The notes under the pieces: generated by a model
Seen by the model: only the letters and a program-made list of their open reading frames with translations
What the model was told of the DNA's origin: nothing
The model's database searches: none
Assembly (NCBI GenBank): GCA_013399695.1
Contig: VXAU01001325.1
Location: forward strand, 195,135 to 259,134
Origin: Formicarius rufipectus
Lineage: Eukaryota; Chordata; Aves; Passeriformes; Formicariidae
Length of the DNA stretch: 64,000 nucleotides
Direction: 5' to 3'
Part shown: positions 39,128 through 52,135 of the stretch, piece after piece
How the letters are laid out: each line of letters opens with the position of its first letter
How positions within the stretch are numbered: the stretch's first letter is position 1
Translations under genes and position numbers: made by a program

Positions 39128-42100
39128 TGGCAAAAAGAATATATATAAAAGGCAAAAAGAAATGCTTTTTGACACCAATTTTGAGACCAAGGTGACACAG
39201 AAGTGGGAAAACAGCAAATGTAAAAGGACTGAAGATTAATTTAGAAACCTTAGGACTGGAAAATTTGAATCATTACAGAGATAAAGAAATTAAGGTTTGG
39301 GGAAAAAAGTGGGTCTTCTTAATCCTCTTCCTTTCTTGATTTTTAATTTCGGGAATAGATTTTTACATACAGAGATCAGACTTGGGTGAGTTCTTGTTCA
39401 GTGCTTGTCTGTGAGGCAAAGCAAGTTGAAGCCTTTTGGAGAGTTATGTGTACCCCACAGTCACTACTCCTTCACATGATTAAAAGGGAGATCCCAATAA
39501 ATATTTGGAACAAATTCTGCTACCTTTATTTACCTCAGATAGCATCCTTATCCACAGGTATTCTTGATATATGTGTGAGTGGAAATTTACACTATATATG
39601 TGAGTGCTAATAATAGTTTTCAGATAAAACCCTTCTCAGGAAGGAAGATGAATTTGGTCAGGAACAGGAATCCACTCTTTACCTCACAAAGACTTTGTGC
39701 AGCAACCTAGTGCCTTCCAGCTCATTTGGCAATAAATCACATCAGATTAATTATCAAGTTGCAAATCACTAATTCAATCCACTGAAGTCCCTTTATGTAT
39801 TTTGGAAGAGTATTCAAACCTGGTGCAGCCTGATCTAAATTAATTTGTATGAGCTGATGAGATCACAGAACAATGAGAACCACTACTCATTTCTGACATG
39901 TAAAAAAATACAATGAGCATATACAAAGGAAAGACATAAGACCTTGTTAATTACATTAAATAATTAAATATTAACATGCATAATAGCATCAAAATAGTTA
40001 ACAATTTCAAAATGAAGTACTCATTTGTAGTGGAAAACTATGACAAATTATTGGTATACGTGTTCACTGTGAGGCTGAAAGGTCATGCTGACTGCCAGAT
40101 GGAGGAAAGTGGGAGATGTAGGGCAGTGAAAACTTCTTTTCCTCAGTGCCAGTTAGACCTGTGTAAGCCACTTTCCTACCTGCTGGCTAGTTTCTACCAC
40201 ACTCTGTGGAATGAGCATATCGGTGCCCCCATGCGTAGACAAAAAGGGTTATTGTTAAAGATACTGACTGAGAACTCTCAGAATTTTAGCTCTTATTTAA
40301 CTGAAACTCCATGTTTTTTTGCATATTTCTATTCTAAGTATTAATGTATGTCTCCACTGCAGAACTGGTCTAATCCAAGTAAACTGCATGTTTGTACTTT
40401 TGCCAAGTCTACATAGTTGTATTCATGTTTACTCCATATTAACTTCCAAGAAGGTATGTATAGAAGATGTATACAAGATGAAGTGTATGGAAGGTTCACA
40501 AACCTTTGAAACTTTTTCCTTTAATAAGGAGAAACATGTATACCAAAGATATTTACGACCCCTCAGAACATTATAACTTATTGGAAGATTCCTACTTTGC
40601 CCACCTGTTAGAAATTCTGAACTGGAAAAGGAAATGCCTTTTTCACCTGCTGGTAGAAAATAACACATTTATTTATAAGGAAAACCCCTTCTTTCACATG
40701 ATAACTTAGAGACTTCATGCCTGGCAGTGTTACGGCCCAGTCTTACACAGAACAGGAAGTTTATTCTTTCTAGAATACTGACCCAAAAAATTTGAATTTT
40801 TTTAGAACTGAAAGGCTGTCCTACATTATTCTGGGGTGAAGTTCAGATAAATATAAGCAAAGTGATGATAGAAAATACAGTGCCACGGAAATGCCTTTTT
40901 AACAAATAACTGTTTTTTTTCATCTGGACTGCACTTTTGAAAGGTTTCACAAATGTTTTAAATGTGCTTCTGCTGTGGCTGTCACTTTGCCAAGATACTG
41001 TGCAGCATTTTAAGAATCTCTTGGGTTGTGCATTAGTATCAGACTGCAAAATATAATCACAGTTCAGTTGCTTTAGAAAAAACTTAATTGTACAGAATGT
41101 ATACAAAACCTATTTAATCCCTTTCTGCCACTAGAGAATTTTGTATCTATATGTCCTAGTTTCTCATTTTTATTTTGTCCCAAGTGACATTACTGTTGTC
41201 ATTAGGATATATCCACTACTGCAATTTTTATCTTCCCAAACCCGAGTTCCACTCCACTTATTAAGAGCACACTACCTCTTCTTGCAGCATGCATTTTGCA
41301 CACATACCTGATTTTATTGCAATCACTCATTTCTTAATGTTCCTTCAGCTCATATCTTTTTGGTTTGCTTGGAATACTCCTTGGACTATATCCAAAACGG
41401 TCTCTGATCTTACTGTTCAGTTGCTCATATGAGAAAATGCAACAGATCTTGTTCCATGGCTCATCCCCACCACTGTATTCCATATAACTTTTCGAAGTTA
41501 TAATTTTTATTTCATTTATTCTGGAAACTTAATGGAAATTCTGTAGGACTTAAGAACTAATCCTTTTCCAGGTCACTTTTATGTCCAAGCAATCTATAAG
41601 CATTGCTTTTCTTGCTCTCACTGATTTGTGTTAGTGGCGAATCTTATTTTCTGCAATTGTTGAGCACTAGTTTTTGCTTCTCCAAATGCATTTGGAGATC
41701 ATCTTGTCTGCTGGTAACTTTATCTGCCAGTCTAGGCTGGATACTGAAGGCTACATGTGTCCCCCTACTCTTTAAGTCTGTGTGGACTTAGTGGAAGGCT
41801 GATCTAAAGCCTCTAAAAACAAAGGGTGTGCTGTGGGGCCCAAGCAGATCCATCATTCCGTGTTCTTGTGTCACTTGGTTTTGAAATTATCCTCTCGATT
41901 CCTTCCTTGCAGCTTGGTGAACACTGCTGGCAGTACAGCTTCCTCTCATGCTTTGTGGGGCTCTTAACTCCATTACCACACTGCCACTTTATCCATTGCC
42001 TCAGAGTCAGATGGCAGAATTTCATATAAAAAACATGATGTCTTAATCCAGTAATTTTGATGTATATAAGCTTCTCTTTCAATAGTCCTGTAATTATATT

Positions 42101-42535
42101 ATATTCTCATAAAATCAACTACAATTAAGTCAATTTTTGGATTTAACTACTACCCAGACCAACTGCATTATATTTGTCTTTAAACATGGTATACATTCCA
42201 ATTTCTGATACCGTGGTTTTCTGATACACTAAATTATACTCTGCTTTGTACTTGTAAGGAAAATGTTTTCCTGTAGTATTTCCATTTCCTTCCTTTGTCC
42301 ATGTAATGCCTTCTTTGAACATTTAAAACTACTTAATAAATGCTTTAGGATGCAATAAAAATGTTTTTAACATTTTAAAATAATTCTCAGATGGCAGTTT
42401 CTCTCCTGCTCTACTTAGATATTATCCCCACAGGAGGTAGAGGTGATTTCAACCTCATTCAGAAACTGGAACCAAATAATTTTGAAATACTATGCTGCAG
42501 ATTGTTTGGGTGTGGGATGTTATTTTTTTTCCCAT

Positions 42536-42605
42536 TTTTCTTGTTTTGGTTTTTGTTTGTTTGTTTGTTGTTGTTGTTGTGTGTTTTGTTTTGTTGTTGT
42601 TTTAA
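42536..42605. repeat. T/G-rich simple tract
   Basis: Tandem TTTG and GTTGTTGTTG units on the + strand, the same class as the other tracts listed. Confidence 0.85.
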
Positions 42606-43483
42606 TATATTGAAAGAAAATCTGAAGAAGATATCCACTAGCTTTTGGCTGGAATGTACTGGTTTAAGGTGCAGGTTATAGTGGAAAGAGGATTCATGTT
42701 CTAAGGAGGTTTATTCAGATGTCAAGAAACACTAACTAGAAACTTAACATTTTTCATTGCTAATCTACTTTTAAACTGAGAAGAAAACTTTCTTTATATG
42801 AGACTTAGTTTGGCATGAGAAGACTTGTAACTTGTTAACTCCTACCAGCATAGAGCCCACTGGAATTCCTGTTAAAGTGCAATGCAGTAGAAGACAGCTC
42901 AAAGATTTGGACCAGCCAATCATAACTCTATAAAAGAAAAAATTTGTAAGTAACATCATTACTACCATGCATAAAGAAACATCTGGACACCTGTTTGTAA
43001 ACTATAAAGAAGTTAAAATTTTGTTGTGATGCTAGAACATAAATGATTTGGAGAACTATTCCAAATATTAATATTCCAATAAATGAGGCAGAATATAAAC
43101 TTTTCATCATTGCAGACTAAGGAACAGGTAAAAGAGGACATAAAAGGGGCATAAGTGCAGTGGCTGAGATTGAAAAATTCTTGTCAAGAATGGTGGAGAA
43201 AAGGGCAATTCAAGGATTTTGAAAATCAGTGCAACTTCAATATTAGTTCAGAAGTTAAAGGAGCTTCATGATGGAGGAGGACACCTGCAATAAAATAATT
43301 CTTTTATAGAGCTGCTGTTGGACAAATGGTTATTAGACACTATTGAATTATTATTAACTTATTAAACAGAAGTATCTTTACTACAAATGTTTCAGCCTGA
43401 GGAAGATGAGAAGAGCACCGCAACTGAAAGTAACAAAACCCGAGACTCCTGTCCTAGGACCCCATGTCAGCATCTGAGATGAG

Positions 43484-43494
43484 AGTAAATAGAG
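43484..43494. repeat. Left target-site duplication of the SINE
   Basis: AGTAAATAGAG differs from the right copy AGTAGATAGAG (43763-43773) at one of 11 bases. Confidence 0.75.
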
Positions 43495-43762
43495 TTGTTG
43501 TTGTTGTTGTTGTTGTTGGCTAGACTTCGTGAACGAAGATTTTGGGATAAGCCTACACAATGGATTTTTTAGGTGAGGCACAGTGTGCGCGGAACTGGCC
43601 CCAGTCCCTTTACTCCTGAGGTTCATTTTGCTACGGCCGAGCACGCTCGGACGGCGACAGTGAGCTCCTCGGGATTCGAGCCGGCATCCTCAGAGGCGGA
43701 GCTGGCTCCACAGGCGGCGACTTACACCATTCGGCCAACGCCCACTGCCCATTTCAGATTTA
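43495..43762 (-). mobile_element. tRNA-Leu-headed SINE with (CAA)n tail, apparently young
   Basis: Read on the - strand, the 268-base element starts with a short leader. A type-II tRNA-like head follows: A box TGGCCGAATGG (43727-43737), 44 intervening bases, then B box GGCTCGAATCC (43672-43682). That spacing and the sequence around the A box (GGCCGA..GGT.TAAG.CGC) resemble tRNA-Leu. An unrelated CpG-rich body follows, then a short hairpin (43525-43538) and eight CAA units (43495-43518 as TTG on +). Flanks are a near-perfect 11-base duplication, AGTAAATAGAG at 43484-43494 and AGTAGATAGAG at 43763-43773. Intact CpGs in an AT-rich desert suggest a recent insertion. A (CAA)n tail could point to an RTE-type LINE partner, but this is inference. 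I cannot name the family. Confidence 0.8.
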
Positions 43763-43773
43763 AGTAGATAGAG
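43763..43773. repeat. Right target-site duplication of the SINE
   Basis: AGTAGATAGAG, paired with the left copy at 43484-43494. Confidence 0.75.
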
Positions 43774-46700
43774 TAGACCCTCAAATATAGACATTTTTCA
43801 GTGGCAGGAACACTTCATATATGCCAAAGAATGGAGTAAAAGGGATAGTGGGTATGTAAGACGCCTTTACTGACTAGACAAAAAAGTCAGTGTAAAGGAG
43901 GATAAGTGAGATGCTGATTTTATGGTAGAAAATTGTCAATGAACATCTAGATTATTCTTTGTGATGTACTTAGGTACCAAAGACCAAAATGGAGTCATCT
44001 TTGTTTCTTTTTTTCCCCCACATTCATACAGAATTTAGAGAACATCCATACTAATAAACAATAAAGTAGATCATGTACTTACCTGCTTTGATAGAAAATG
44101 TACTGATCTATTCTGAGTGACTCTTCATACCAATCATAAATTATAAATAGGAAGTGAATGGAGGTAAAAGAAATGAGAAAAACATTTGAGTAAGAGGGAT
44201 AATGCATTTCTGAATGGGCTTGTAGATAAATTGTTTAGGAGGATTTTCACTATCAACTCAGTCTATGATTACTATCTGCACTGATTCTCCAAACCTTTTG
44301 AAATGTTCCAAATACCAGTGTAGTTTTGTAAAGCTCAGTAATAGCAATTTGTGCACATGCTTACAATCTGTTGGTGATACCAGCAGTGCTGGTATCTTTC
44401 TTACAGTTTCTCTGTTTTGAACAGACCATTCATGCTTTTTGTTTTTCCCCTCAAGTGCAGCATATTGCTACTTAAGAAAAAGGCTGCTCCAACAAAGCTG
44501 ACAGATAAATGTATTTCTGTTTTCTGAAATATAACTTTAAAAAATTCATTTTAAAGCTTCAGACTTTCTATTATTTTATACTTTATCCTTCTCTGGACCT
44601 GATACTGATCCCACTAGATTTAGATGCATAGGATCTGTCTTGCAGGTGTGATTCCAAACCTCTTGGAACTTTTTCTTCTCTTAGGTGGAAATGTGTTGTT
44701 TGTAATTTGGACAAAACTATCATCTTAGCATAGTATAGTGAGCTTGATAGATACCATTTTCTAATGAACCAGTCTGTAACCCTTTCCACATTCTTCAGAG
44801 AGTTAATGTGGTACAATGCATTAGTCTACTACTTTGCTCACTCACACTGTATATGGTAGATAGTAGATACTCAGTTTCCTTCCTTAATGGTTTTCCAGTC
44901 AGTTAGTCCTTGTGCTTCTCTCCCTGTTTTTTTATCTTCCATACCATCTTTTAGGCATCATCAAAAAGACATTATGTAAATTCAAGTTGTGCGTATCCCC
45001 ACTTCTTTTTAAAACCCCCTACTCTACAGAATTTGCCAAAAAGCATTGAAACCCAGACAAATTGTGAAAAATATGTTATGCTTATCTTTGATGAAGTATT
45101 GAAGTTGCTAAATTACAGTGCTGTAAGTCATGAATTGATGCTTAGCTAATAATTAGAAAATAGTTCTTGTTGTAAAGAAACCCACTATGTGAAATTTCTA
45201 AGCATATTATGAAAAAAATCACTATAATTCTACATGGGTTAGTTGGCATAAATATTTACTGCAGTACAAAACATTCAAGAGTGAGCCCACAAATCCAGCC
45301 AGAATAGAAACTTGGTCCAATTCATGTAAACACACTAATAAGAAGAATTGAAGGTCAGCCAATGATTAACAAAAAATTAAAATCCCAACTCCTAGGACAC
45401 TTAAAAAATACAATTACTAGTTAATTTCAGTATTGTTTATAAGCATTGAGTTAGAATCACTATATGCGGCTTATATTTGCATGCTTTGTTCTCTTGAAGG
45501 AAAGTTGGTACCAACATGCATATTATTTTTTAAACCTACAGTCTGGAATTCAAATTTCCTGATAACATGACTATAATATTTCTGTAAAATAGACAATACA
45601 ATCATCTATTTGCATGAAAAAAGTTTCCAGCAGAATAACTGTCTACATTTGTTCATATAAAAACGTAGGCACATAGGTAACCTCGTCTCCAAATGAGCCT
45701 TTCAATTTTGCTGCAAAAGATAATCCTTTATTTCAAAATTGTTTAGGACAATGAAGCTTATGAAATTTAAATTGCTTTATCAAGTGCTGGAAAATTAATC
45801 CTAGATTAAAAATAATTTTTAAAATGTTATTAAGGATGTCATGTTACTAATAACAAGTCAACCTTTTCTCTCTGTTTTGGGACAGAAAACAAATTTAATT
45901 ACCTTTTTGCTAATTGTGGTGAATGTTCTTATTGTAATGCATATTATTTTAAATGTTTCAAGTTAGTAATTTCTATCTTGGGAGATGGCTGTATGGCTAA
46001 GGTCTGGTGTGTGAGGTGGAAAATACAACTCGTTATCAGGGCATCAATTTATGAAGACTCCCACACACACTACTTTAATAAAAATCAGTTGAAACTTTAT
46101 GAAAGTAGGTATATGCAAAAATGTTAAACACCAATTACTTTCATAGCAGAAATATCAATCTTGCTTTCCAATTAAGCAAATCAGCCATGATGAAATAATT
46201 CTGTGTTCAGTATTTTCCATGAGAAACAACCCAAGGGGATGGATCCCAAGCCAAGAATTTTTCTCCTTTAGAAAGAATCAGATGTGTGTGTGATGTCTGA
46301 AATGCTGCCAAGGGCAAGCATTCAATGGCACATTCAGTCCAAGGTCCTTGTCCTCTTCAAGGACTGTAGTGGGCATTGGCATTAATATTTCAAGGACTTC
46401 CTCTAATTTCAAATCCCTCCAAGTACAAGCAGCAATCACCTAAGAAGATATTATTACTGAATAGTCACTAAGCTTCCTACTACAGGAAATTAAATGGGAT
46501 CATTGCTAGGCTCCCCCTCACTAAAAAGGAATACACACTTTTTTGCCTGGATTTTCGTGTGAAGATAACAAACTTCAGGTTAGTAAATTTTCAAATTTTA
46601 AGCTCTTGTCTCTGGATATTATCTTCAAATAAAGCTTTATTAAGCCTGGAAAAGAAGATACAGTGTCATTGCCAAGTCATGTATTTTGAACCATTTTTCC

Positions 46701-49700
46701 TTTTATGTTTAGTGTTGGATTTTTTTCTGCCTCTAGTTCCTGCAGCCAAATGGCTACAACAGAATCCTTGACTTCACTATAGAAGTTACTAGAGATCACA
46801 TCTTTGTGTCAGGGAAGTGGGCAGGGGAAGAAGTGGGCTCAGAGGCCTTGAAATTGTGAAATTTAAAGGTTTAAAATCTATTTTAAGGTATCTCTTTATG
46901 ATTTTGGATTAGAATTGATTATTTGTGGTTGTTGAGTTTTTTAATGTTGGCAGTTGGAATTACTGTTCTGCTCATTTAGCATAATCCTATTCATTCTTAG
47001 TATGTTCTCATAATAAAAAGCAATCTGGAAAACATTCTTCTGTGCATTTTGGAGATCACTGACGAGTGAGGAGAATCTTTGACCAGTGTTAACTTGTGTT
47101 GTTAAGAACAACAAAGTCCAAGCTGTATACAGAAAAGCTAACTTATGTGTCTGAAAACCAATTGTCCTAAACTTCCACTATCTAGATCGGCTTCTGCAGT
47201 GGTTCACTCACTTCAGCAGCTTTAGTACTATTAACTGCTTTTAGTAGCTTTTTAAATGAGTGTCTTACAGGCAACTAAGCCCTTCCAGGCTAGTTATTTG
47301 TCACTGAACTCCTCTGATGGCTGTATCTCTCTACCCTTGAAAACGACATCATCTAGCAACACACTTCAACGATGTGTGGCACCTGAAAACCTAACTTATG
47401 GTTTTTATGTATGGTTTTTAGCTCAAAAATATGCCTAAATGCTTGGTGACTCAGAGTCTACATAACTTTGCCACTGCAAGTAATTAGGATACAGTTAGCA
47501 GTACAAAGATTCATACTAGTTATGCAGTGAGTATACAAACTCATTAAAGGTTTATAGACCCTTACGTAAACCTTGCTGCTTGAATTCAGCTGTAATGGGA
47601 CTACAGCATGAAGGAGTTGCCAGCTGACTCAGGTACAGCACTTGTTCATGGCCATGCCTGAGATGTCCCTGCAAAGTGATTTTTGATGCAGTAACCTGTG
47701 TTAGTACAGTATGAATCTTTATTCCCCTCTAGTGGCCGGTCTGCATAGTATTAGTTACTAGTCATGGTCTAGAAGAGCTAGACCAGACTCTTGGGACAGC
47801 AGTATATGCCAAAAGGTCTCGGTTCACTCCCTGCTGCCATCCACGCTACCAGAATGCCAACAGTGCACAAATGGCCTGTGCTCTGGCAGTGCAGCAGGAG
47901 AGGAAGGAATAGTTTTTGAAGGCTTGTATTTTTTTGCTCTTAGAAACTCCCACTTAATTAAATTAATATTTGTATCCTTCAGAAAGGAAGAAGAATGCAA
48001 CTGTCAGTGTTGCAAGTGCTGGATTTAATTACTTGAGTCCCTAAGTGTTAGTTTAGTCAAATATGAATCTGGCCTATCCATCTTCAGGAGGGTACCAAAA
48101 GCTCTGCTTCGTAGGCTGTACTGTAGCCTTAGTTGGCTTCTGAGTAAAGCCTGCCTGCAGTCTTCCATACTGCACTTAAACAGTGAAATCTCAGAGTGGA
48201 TTTGTCCTTGATATACAGGCAGCTCTATTATCAATGTCCTCATAAGTACTGCTACTTTTGCTTTTACTTATGCATTATGTTTATATACAGCCAGACAGAA
48301 AGAAAGCAACTATAAACACAATAAAAGTGTATATAGGCTGCAGTGAAGTAATGAGAGAGTAGTGATTTCTATTAGTGGTTGGACTGGTAATATGATATGA
48401 ATAAAAATGTTATTTTATTTTTGTTTCAAATTTAAATAGATTTTTGTCTGAATAGGATGAGAGAATTCCAGAACAAACCATTGGAAGCAGAAAAGTGAAC
48501 AGGATAAATGGAAACAAATTGCAGAATACATCTGAGAATAAGAGGAGTGAAGGAGGTAGACACTCACCCTCCTTAAGCACAGTGTGGGTTTATGAATATT
48601 GGGTTTTCTAGTGATTTGGTCTTGTCCTTATTGAGAGCCCGAGGATAACACAAGCTTTTAAGTTTCCAAGGCTCCTGCCCTGAAAAGAATATTTTGCCAC
48701 AGAGGCTGAGTGTCTGTGGCCAAGCTCTGAATGTATAAGGATAAAATAACCAAAACACAGGTCGAATTCTCTTGGAGAATGAAGATGCAAAGGAATCCTT
48801 GGTTTTTACAAATCTGGGTCTAGTCCAGATTTTGAAGTTCTATGGCTCTTATATTGTTGCAAATAGAAAACCAAAGAAAGGATATTTGTGGTTTGTTAAA
48901 CTCGAGCTTGTGGGCATATTCCCCTTTACTGTGCACGTTTTAAAAACCCACCAAACAAAATTAGGTATACCAAATCATTATCATCAGCTCTCCAGTGATT
49001 TTATTCTCAGTTCTGTCAGCTAACCTGATATGGGATAAAAGATGACAGCTTTCTAGGTGAGGAACTGCTGGACCTCCATTATTTTAAACAGCTTGAAGCA
49101 CTGCAATATTTAGCCAGTATGTACGTGCATGTGTGTGCTGCTTTAGAAAATTTTACAACAGGGGTTTGTAGTGGTCCAAGGCTATGCTTTAGCAATACAA
49201 AAAATAGTGCCTCATTTATAAAGTGCAGGAACTCAGGGATTTTATTCTCCTGAAGGTAACTTCAGTTGCATTTTTTTTTAAAGTACAAGCATACTTTAAG
49301 AAGTACATTTAATCAGCAGTTGACTAATGGCTCTTAACTCTTCATGGAGCTGATAATGACTTTGCATAGAATATAAAACTCAATAGAAACAACCACAGTA
49401 ATGGAAGAAGAATTCTTTGTTATAAAGTTATGACATGAAAGGAAACATTGACAAAACTGAAAGCTTTGTAAAGAAGACATCCGTTTTCAGATTAATACTA
49501 CCTCTTTTAATGTGCTTGCTAGTTGTTAATTTTTCTCTAATTGTTTCTGAAAGGTTCATTAAAGAATTTCTGATGATTTTTGATAGCTGAAACATAAAGC
49601 ACGTAATGAGAGCTAGAAAGCCATTTAAAGGTCTGTAATAAATTCATATATTGCCACTGTATTTCTCTTAGATCTTAATGTCTCTTGCATTCCAGATGCT

Positions 49701-51269
49701 ATCTCAAAAAATAAACTGCCTACAGAGCATATGCATCAACTTTTAACCAGAACGGAAAGAACTGTTGACTTGGCACTGGGTATTTATGGCCCATGGAGTA
49801 CCTTTACAGACAGTCATGAGTTTCCTTTTTTGTTACGTAGTGGCAGCTCTGACTCCTGAAGAACACCTTCTTTGCATGTAAAGCTTGGGTAACTTAACTC
49901 TGGCAATGATGAATGACTGCTCAGCACTGGAACTGCAGCAATCTGATTCCTGAAAAATGGATGAGAGGACTGAAATTATGTAGAATAATATGAAATTATT
50001 GAATGGGTCTCTACTTTTGTGAAGTCCTTGAACTAAGTAAGTCAAACCTGAAACAACCTACAAAAACATGTACACGCTTCTCTGGATGAGAAGAATAGGG
50101 AATGAGAAGCCCACCAACATGCAATGGTAAGAAGGACAGAGCTCAGATATCACAGGTGCAGTCACAGGATAAGAACTGAGAAGAGTGTGGTCACAAGCAT
50201 CTTAAAATTAGCTCTGTTCTTTTGTCTCTTGCTCCATGCTTTTTGGGAATCTTCGGGGTTTTATTTTGTGTGGTGAGTACACTTTTAAATTGGGACACTT
50301 TTCAGTTTTTGATGCCTGTGTGCAAATTCTTGCAGTCATTTCTGTTCTTGCAGTTCAGTGCTGAGTGTTATGTAGATGTGAATGCTATATACTCTTCTTT
50401 AAAGAAAAATATTTACAATATGAAACAAGGTTCATAGCAAAGCACAATGAAGAGACTATATTTTATTACTTAGGTTGTAAAGTAATTTAGCATTCAGTTC
50501 CTTATAAAATAGGTTGCTGAGAGTAATAAAAATTCAGGCATGTCCAAAACAGTAATTTTAATCCAACAGATTTTTTGCTTTAAGATGAAAGTTAATTTTA
50601 AAAGATTGTATTAATACCAATTAGAATACCTTAATTATATTTTTTAAATGTTTTTCACCTGAGAACTGAGAGGATAGAACGGGTATATCCAGTTCTCTGT
50701 GCTTATTTGCAAATCATAGGTATTTATTGGTTGCTATTTTAGTGTGGCTTATCTTAAATGTAGCAACAGTTGTGTTTTCTTGGGAAAAAAAATGAAAAAA
50801 TGCTAAGTTCCTTTTCCTATTATATCATGTCACTCAGCCTATGTTCTCTGCAGCAGACACCTGAACTCTCATACTCAGAGAACTTAACTGTTAGGGAGGT
50901 CATGGAGACCTTCAACTAGGAAACAGTAGCATGAAGGTCTAGGTAAGGAACTATCTGTGTTCATGTCTCCCTAAGGTGCTTAATCCACATCAAAGGATAC
51001 CCTGTCAGTTAAGTGTTACAGGAGCTGTTGGGATTACAAGTGTGTCTGTTAAGAAAGCTAATTCAGCATTTGGCCCTGGAAACCTTCCCAGCCACTGCTA
51101 GTGTGTCTCCCAAGCTAATTGGAAAATCTAGATTATACGTCTGGGCGAGATCTAAGAGATGGAAAAGATCGTCTAGGGAAATAGGAATCAAAACTAACAA
51201 TAGATGCGAGAAAAATCCAGCACCCTTGGCAGATACTCAAAAGCCACCTATAAATAGTGCTGGGTTACC
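43774..51269. other. Intergenic desert, right part
   Basis: There is no supported gene. A perfect 21-base palindrome lies at 44376-44396. Remaining frames are short and without splice or family support. Confidence 0.6.
44376..44396. repeat. Perfect 21-base palindrome
   Basis: GATACCAGCA, a central G, then TGCTGGTATC. It is a ten-base inverted repeat with a single-base centre and no recognised function. Confidence 0.8.
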
Positions 51270-51345
51270 AGCTCTCGGTGATCTTGCTGTAGCAGGGGGC
51301 TGGAACCAGTCCCTTCCAGTCTCAACCATTCCATAATTCAATAGG
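51270..51345 (+). mobile_element. CR1 3'-end fragment
   Basis: GATCTTGCTGTAGCAGGGGG then CTGGAACCAG, GTCCCTTCCAGTCTCAACCA and TTCCATAATTCAAT follow the avian CR1 3' terminus (GGTTGGAACTAGATGATC..GGTCCCTTCCAACC..ATTCTATGATTC), with a small deletion. It probably extends leftwards in decayed form. Confidence 0.75.
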
Positions 51346-52135
51346 GGAAAAAAACCCAAACCAAATCTACTCTACAATGAAACCCCAAACTTTGAGGTTT
51401 TAACAGTGATATCTTAGGATCTAGCTAAGTGCACGATACACAGTCATAGACATTTATGTTATCTTTAAAACCTTCTTTTACTAAGTTCTCTTTTCTATTC
51501 ATATTGCTGATAGTCTTGTTTCTTTTCTTCAGTCATCTTCCCGGTCCACACAGAGCAGTGACAGTTTGCAGGTCCTGGTGCAGTCAGGTTCCAGCAGGTC
51601 TGCATGTGCTGCTGCTTTGAGAAGTCAGGCTGTGTAGATCTGCAGAAATACATGTTCTCATTTTTGGATCATGGGAAGGAAGCATCATTCTGCAAAGTGA
51701 GAGACTTTATTGGAGCAGTTGGGGTTCTGGTGAGATTTGTGAAATTTTACAAATGTATTCATCTGATGGAACCCATTAGAACCATTATAGAGAACTTGTA
51801 TCACTGGTAATTCCACTTATGATTGTATGATCCTCATTAGGCTGATTAAACTAACTTAGCACCATATTATTTAAGTGGCAACAGGCAAAGCAGGAGTACT
51901 TTGCTGAAAATTACATGCTAAAACTCTGAGTTGATATGAATTTTAGAAGACTACCAGCACACTATGAATCCAAATTTAAATAAAGTGCCATTTTTAAGTG
52001 ACTACTATGGAAACCAAACACTGCCTCACTGAGACTGGGATGAGCACATTCCAGCAAAACCAATAAAAATTCTACAAGCTATTACTTATGCTACAGGGTG
52101 CATTGCAAAGTCTCTTTATAAAAAAACCCACTTAC
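51346..52135. other. Intergenic, no feature seen
   Basis: AT-rich sequence between the CR1 end and the - strand candidate exon. If that exon is real, this is intron of the antisense transcript. No acceptor-bounded partner exon was recognised. Confidence 0.5.

Larger units (their letters stand above)
36931..43482. other. Intergenic desert, middle part
   Basis: No gene is supported. About 36931-37780 is somewhat GC-richer, with several overlapping short frames on both strands, and may be another part of the decayed repeat to its left. An AT dinucleotide tract lies at 39107-39127. T/G tracts lie at 38826-38900 and 42536-42605. Confidence 0.55.

Noticed and set aside
39976..40344. 122-codon + strand frame in the desert
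   Set aside because: No splice signals, family resemblance or composition shift; length compatible with chance.
43672..43737. A true tRNA-Leu gene on the - strand
   Set aside because: A and B boxes are present, but the flanks do not form a 7-bp acceptor stem, and the element continues into a non-tRNA body with a (CAA)n tail and target-site duplication, so it is a SINE.
43573..43767. 64-codon frame over the CpG-rich stretch at 43.6 kb
   Set aside because: It lies within the SINE, on the strand opposite to SINE transcription, and is explained by its GC-rich body.
48025..48243. 72-codon - strand frame, considered as a partner exon for the candidate at 52136
   Set aside because: No clear acceptor in phase 0 precedes it and no domain is seen.
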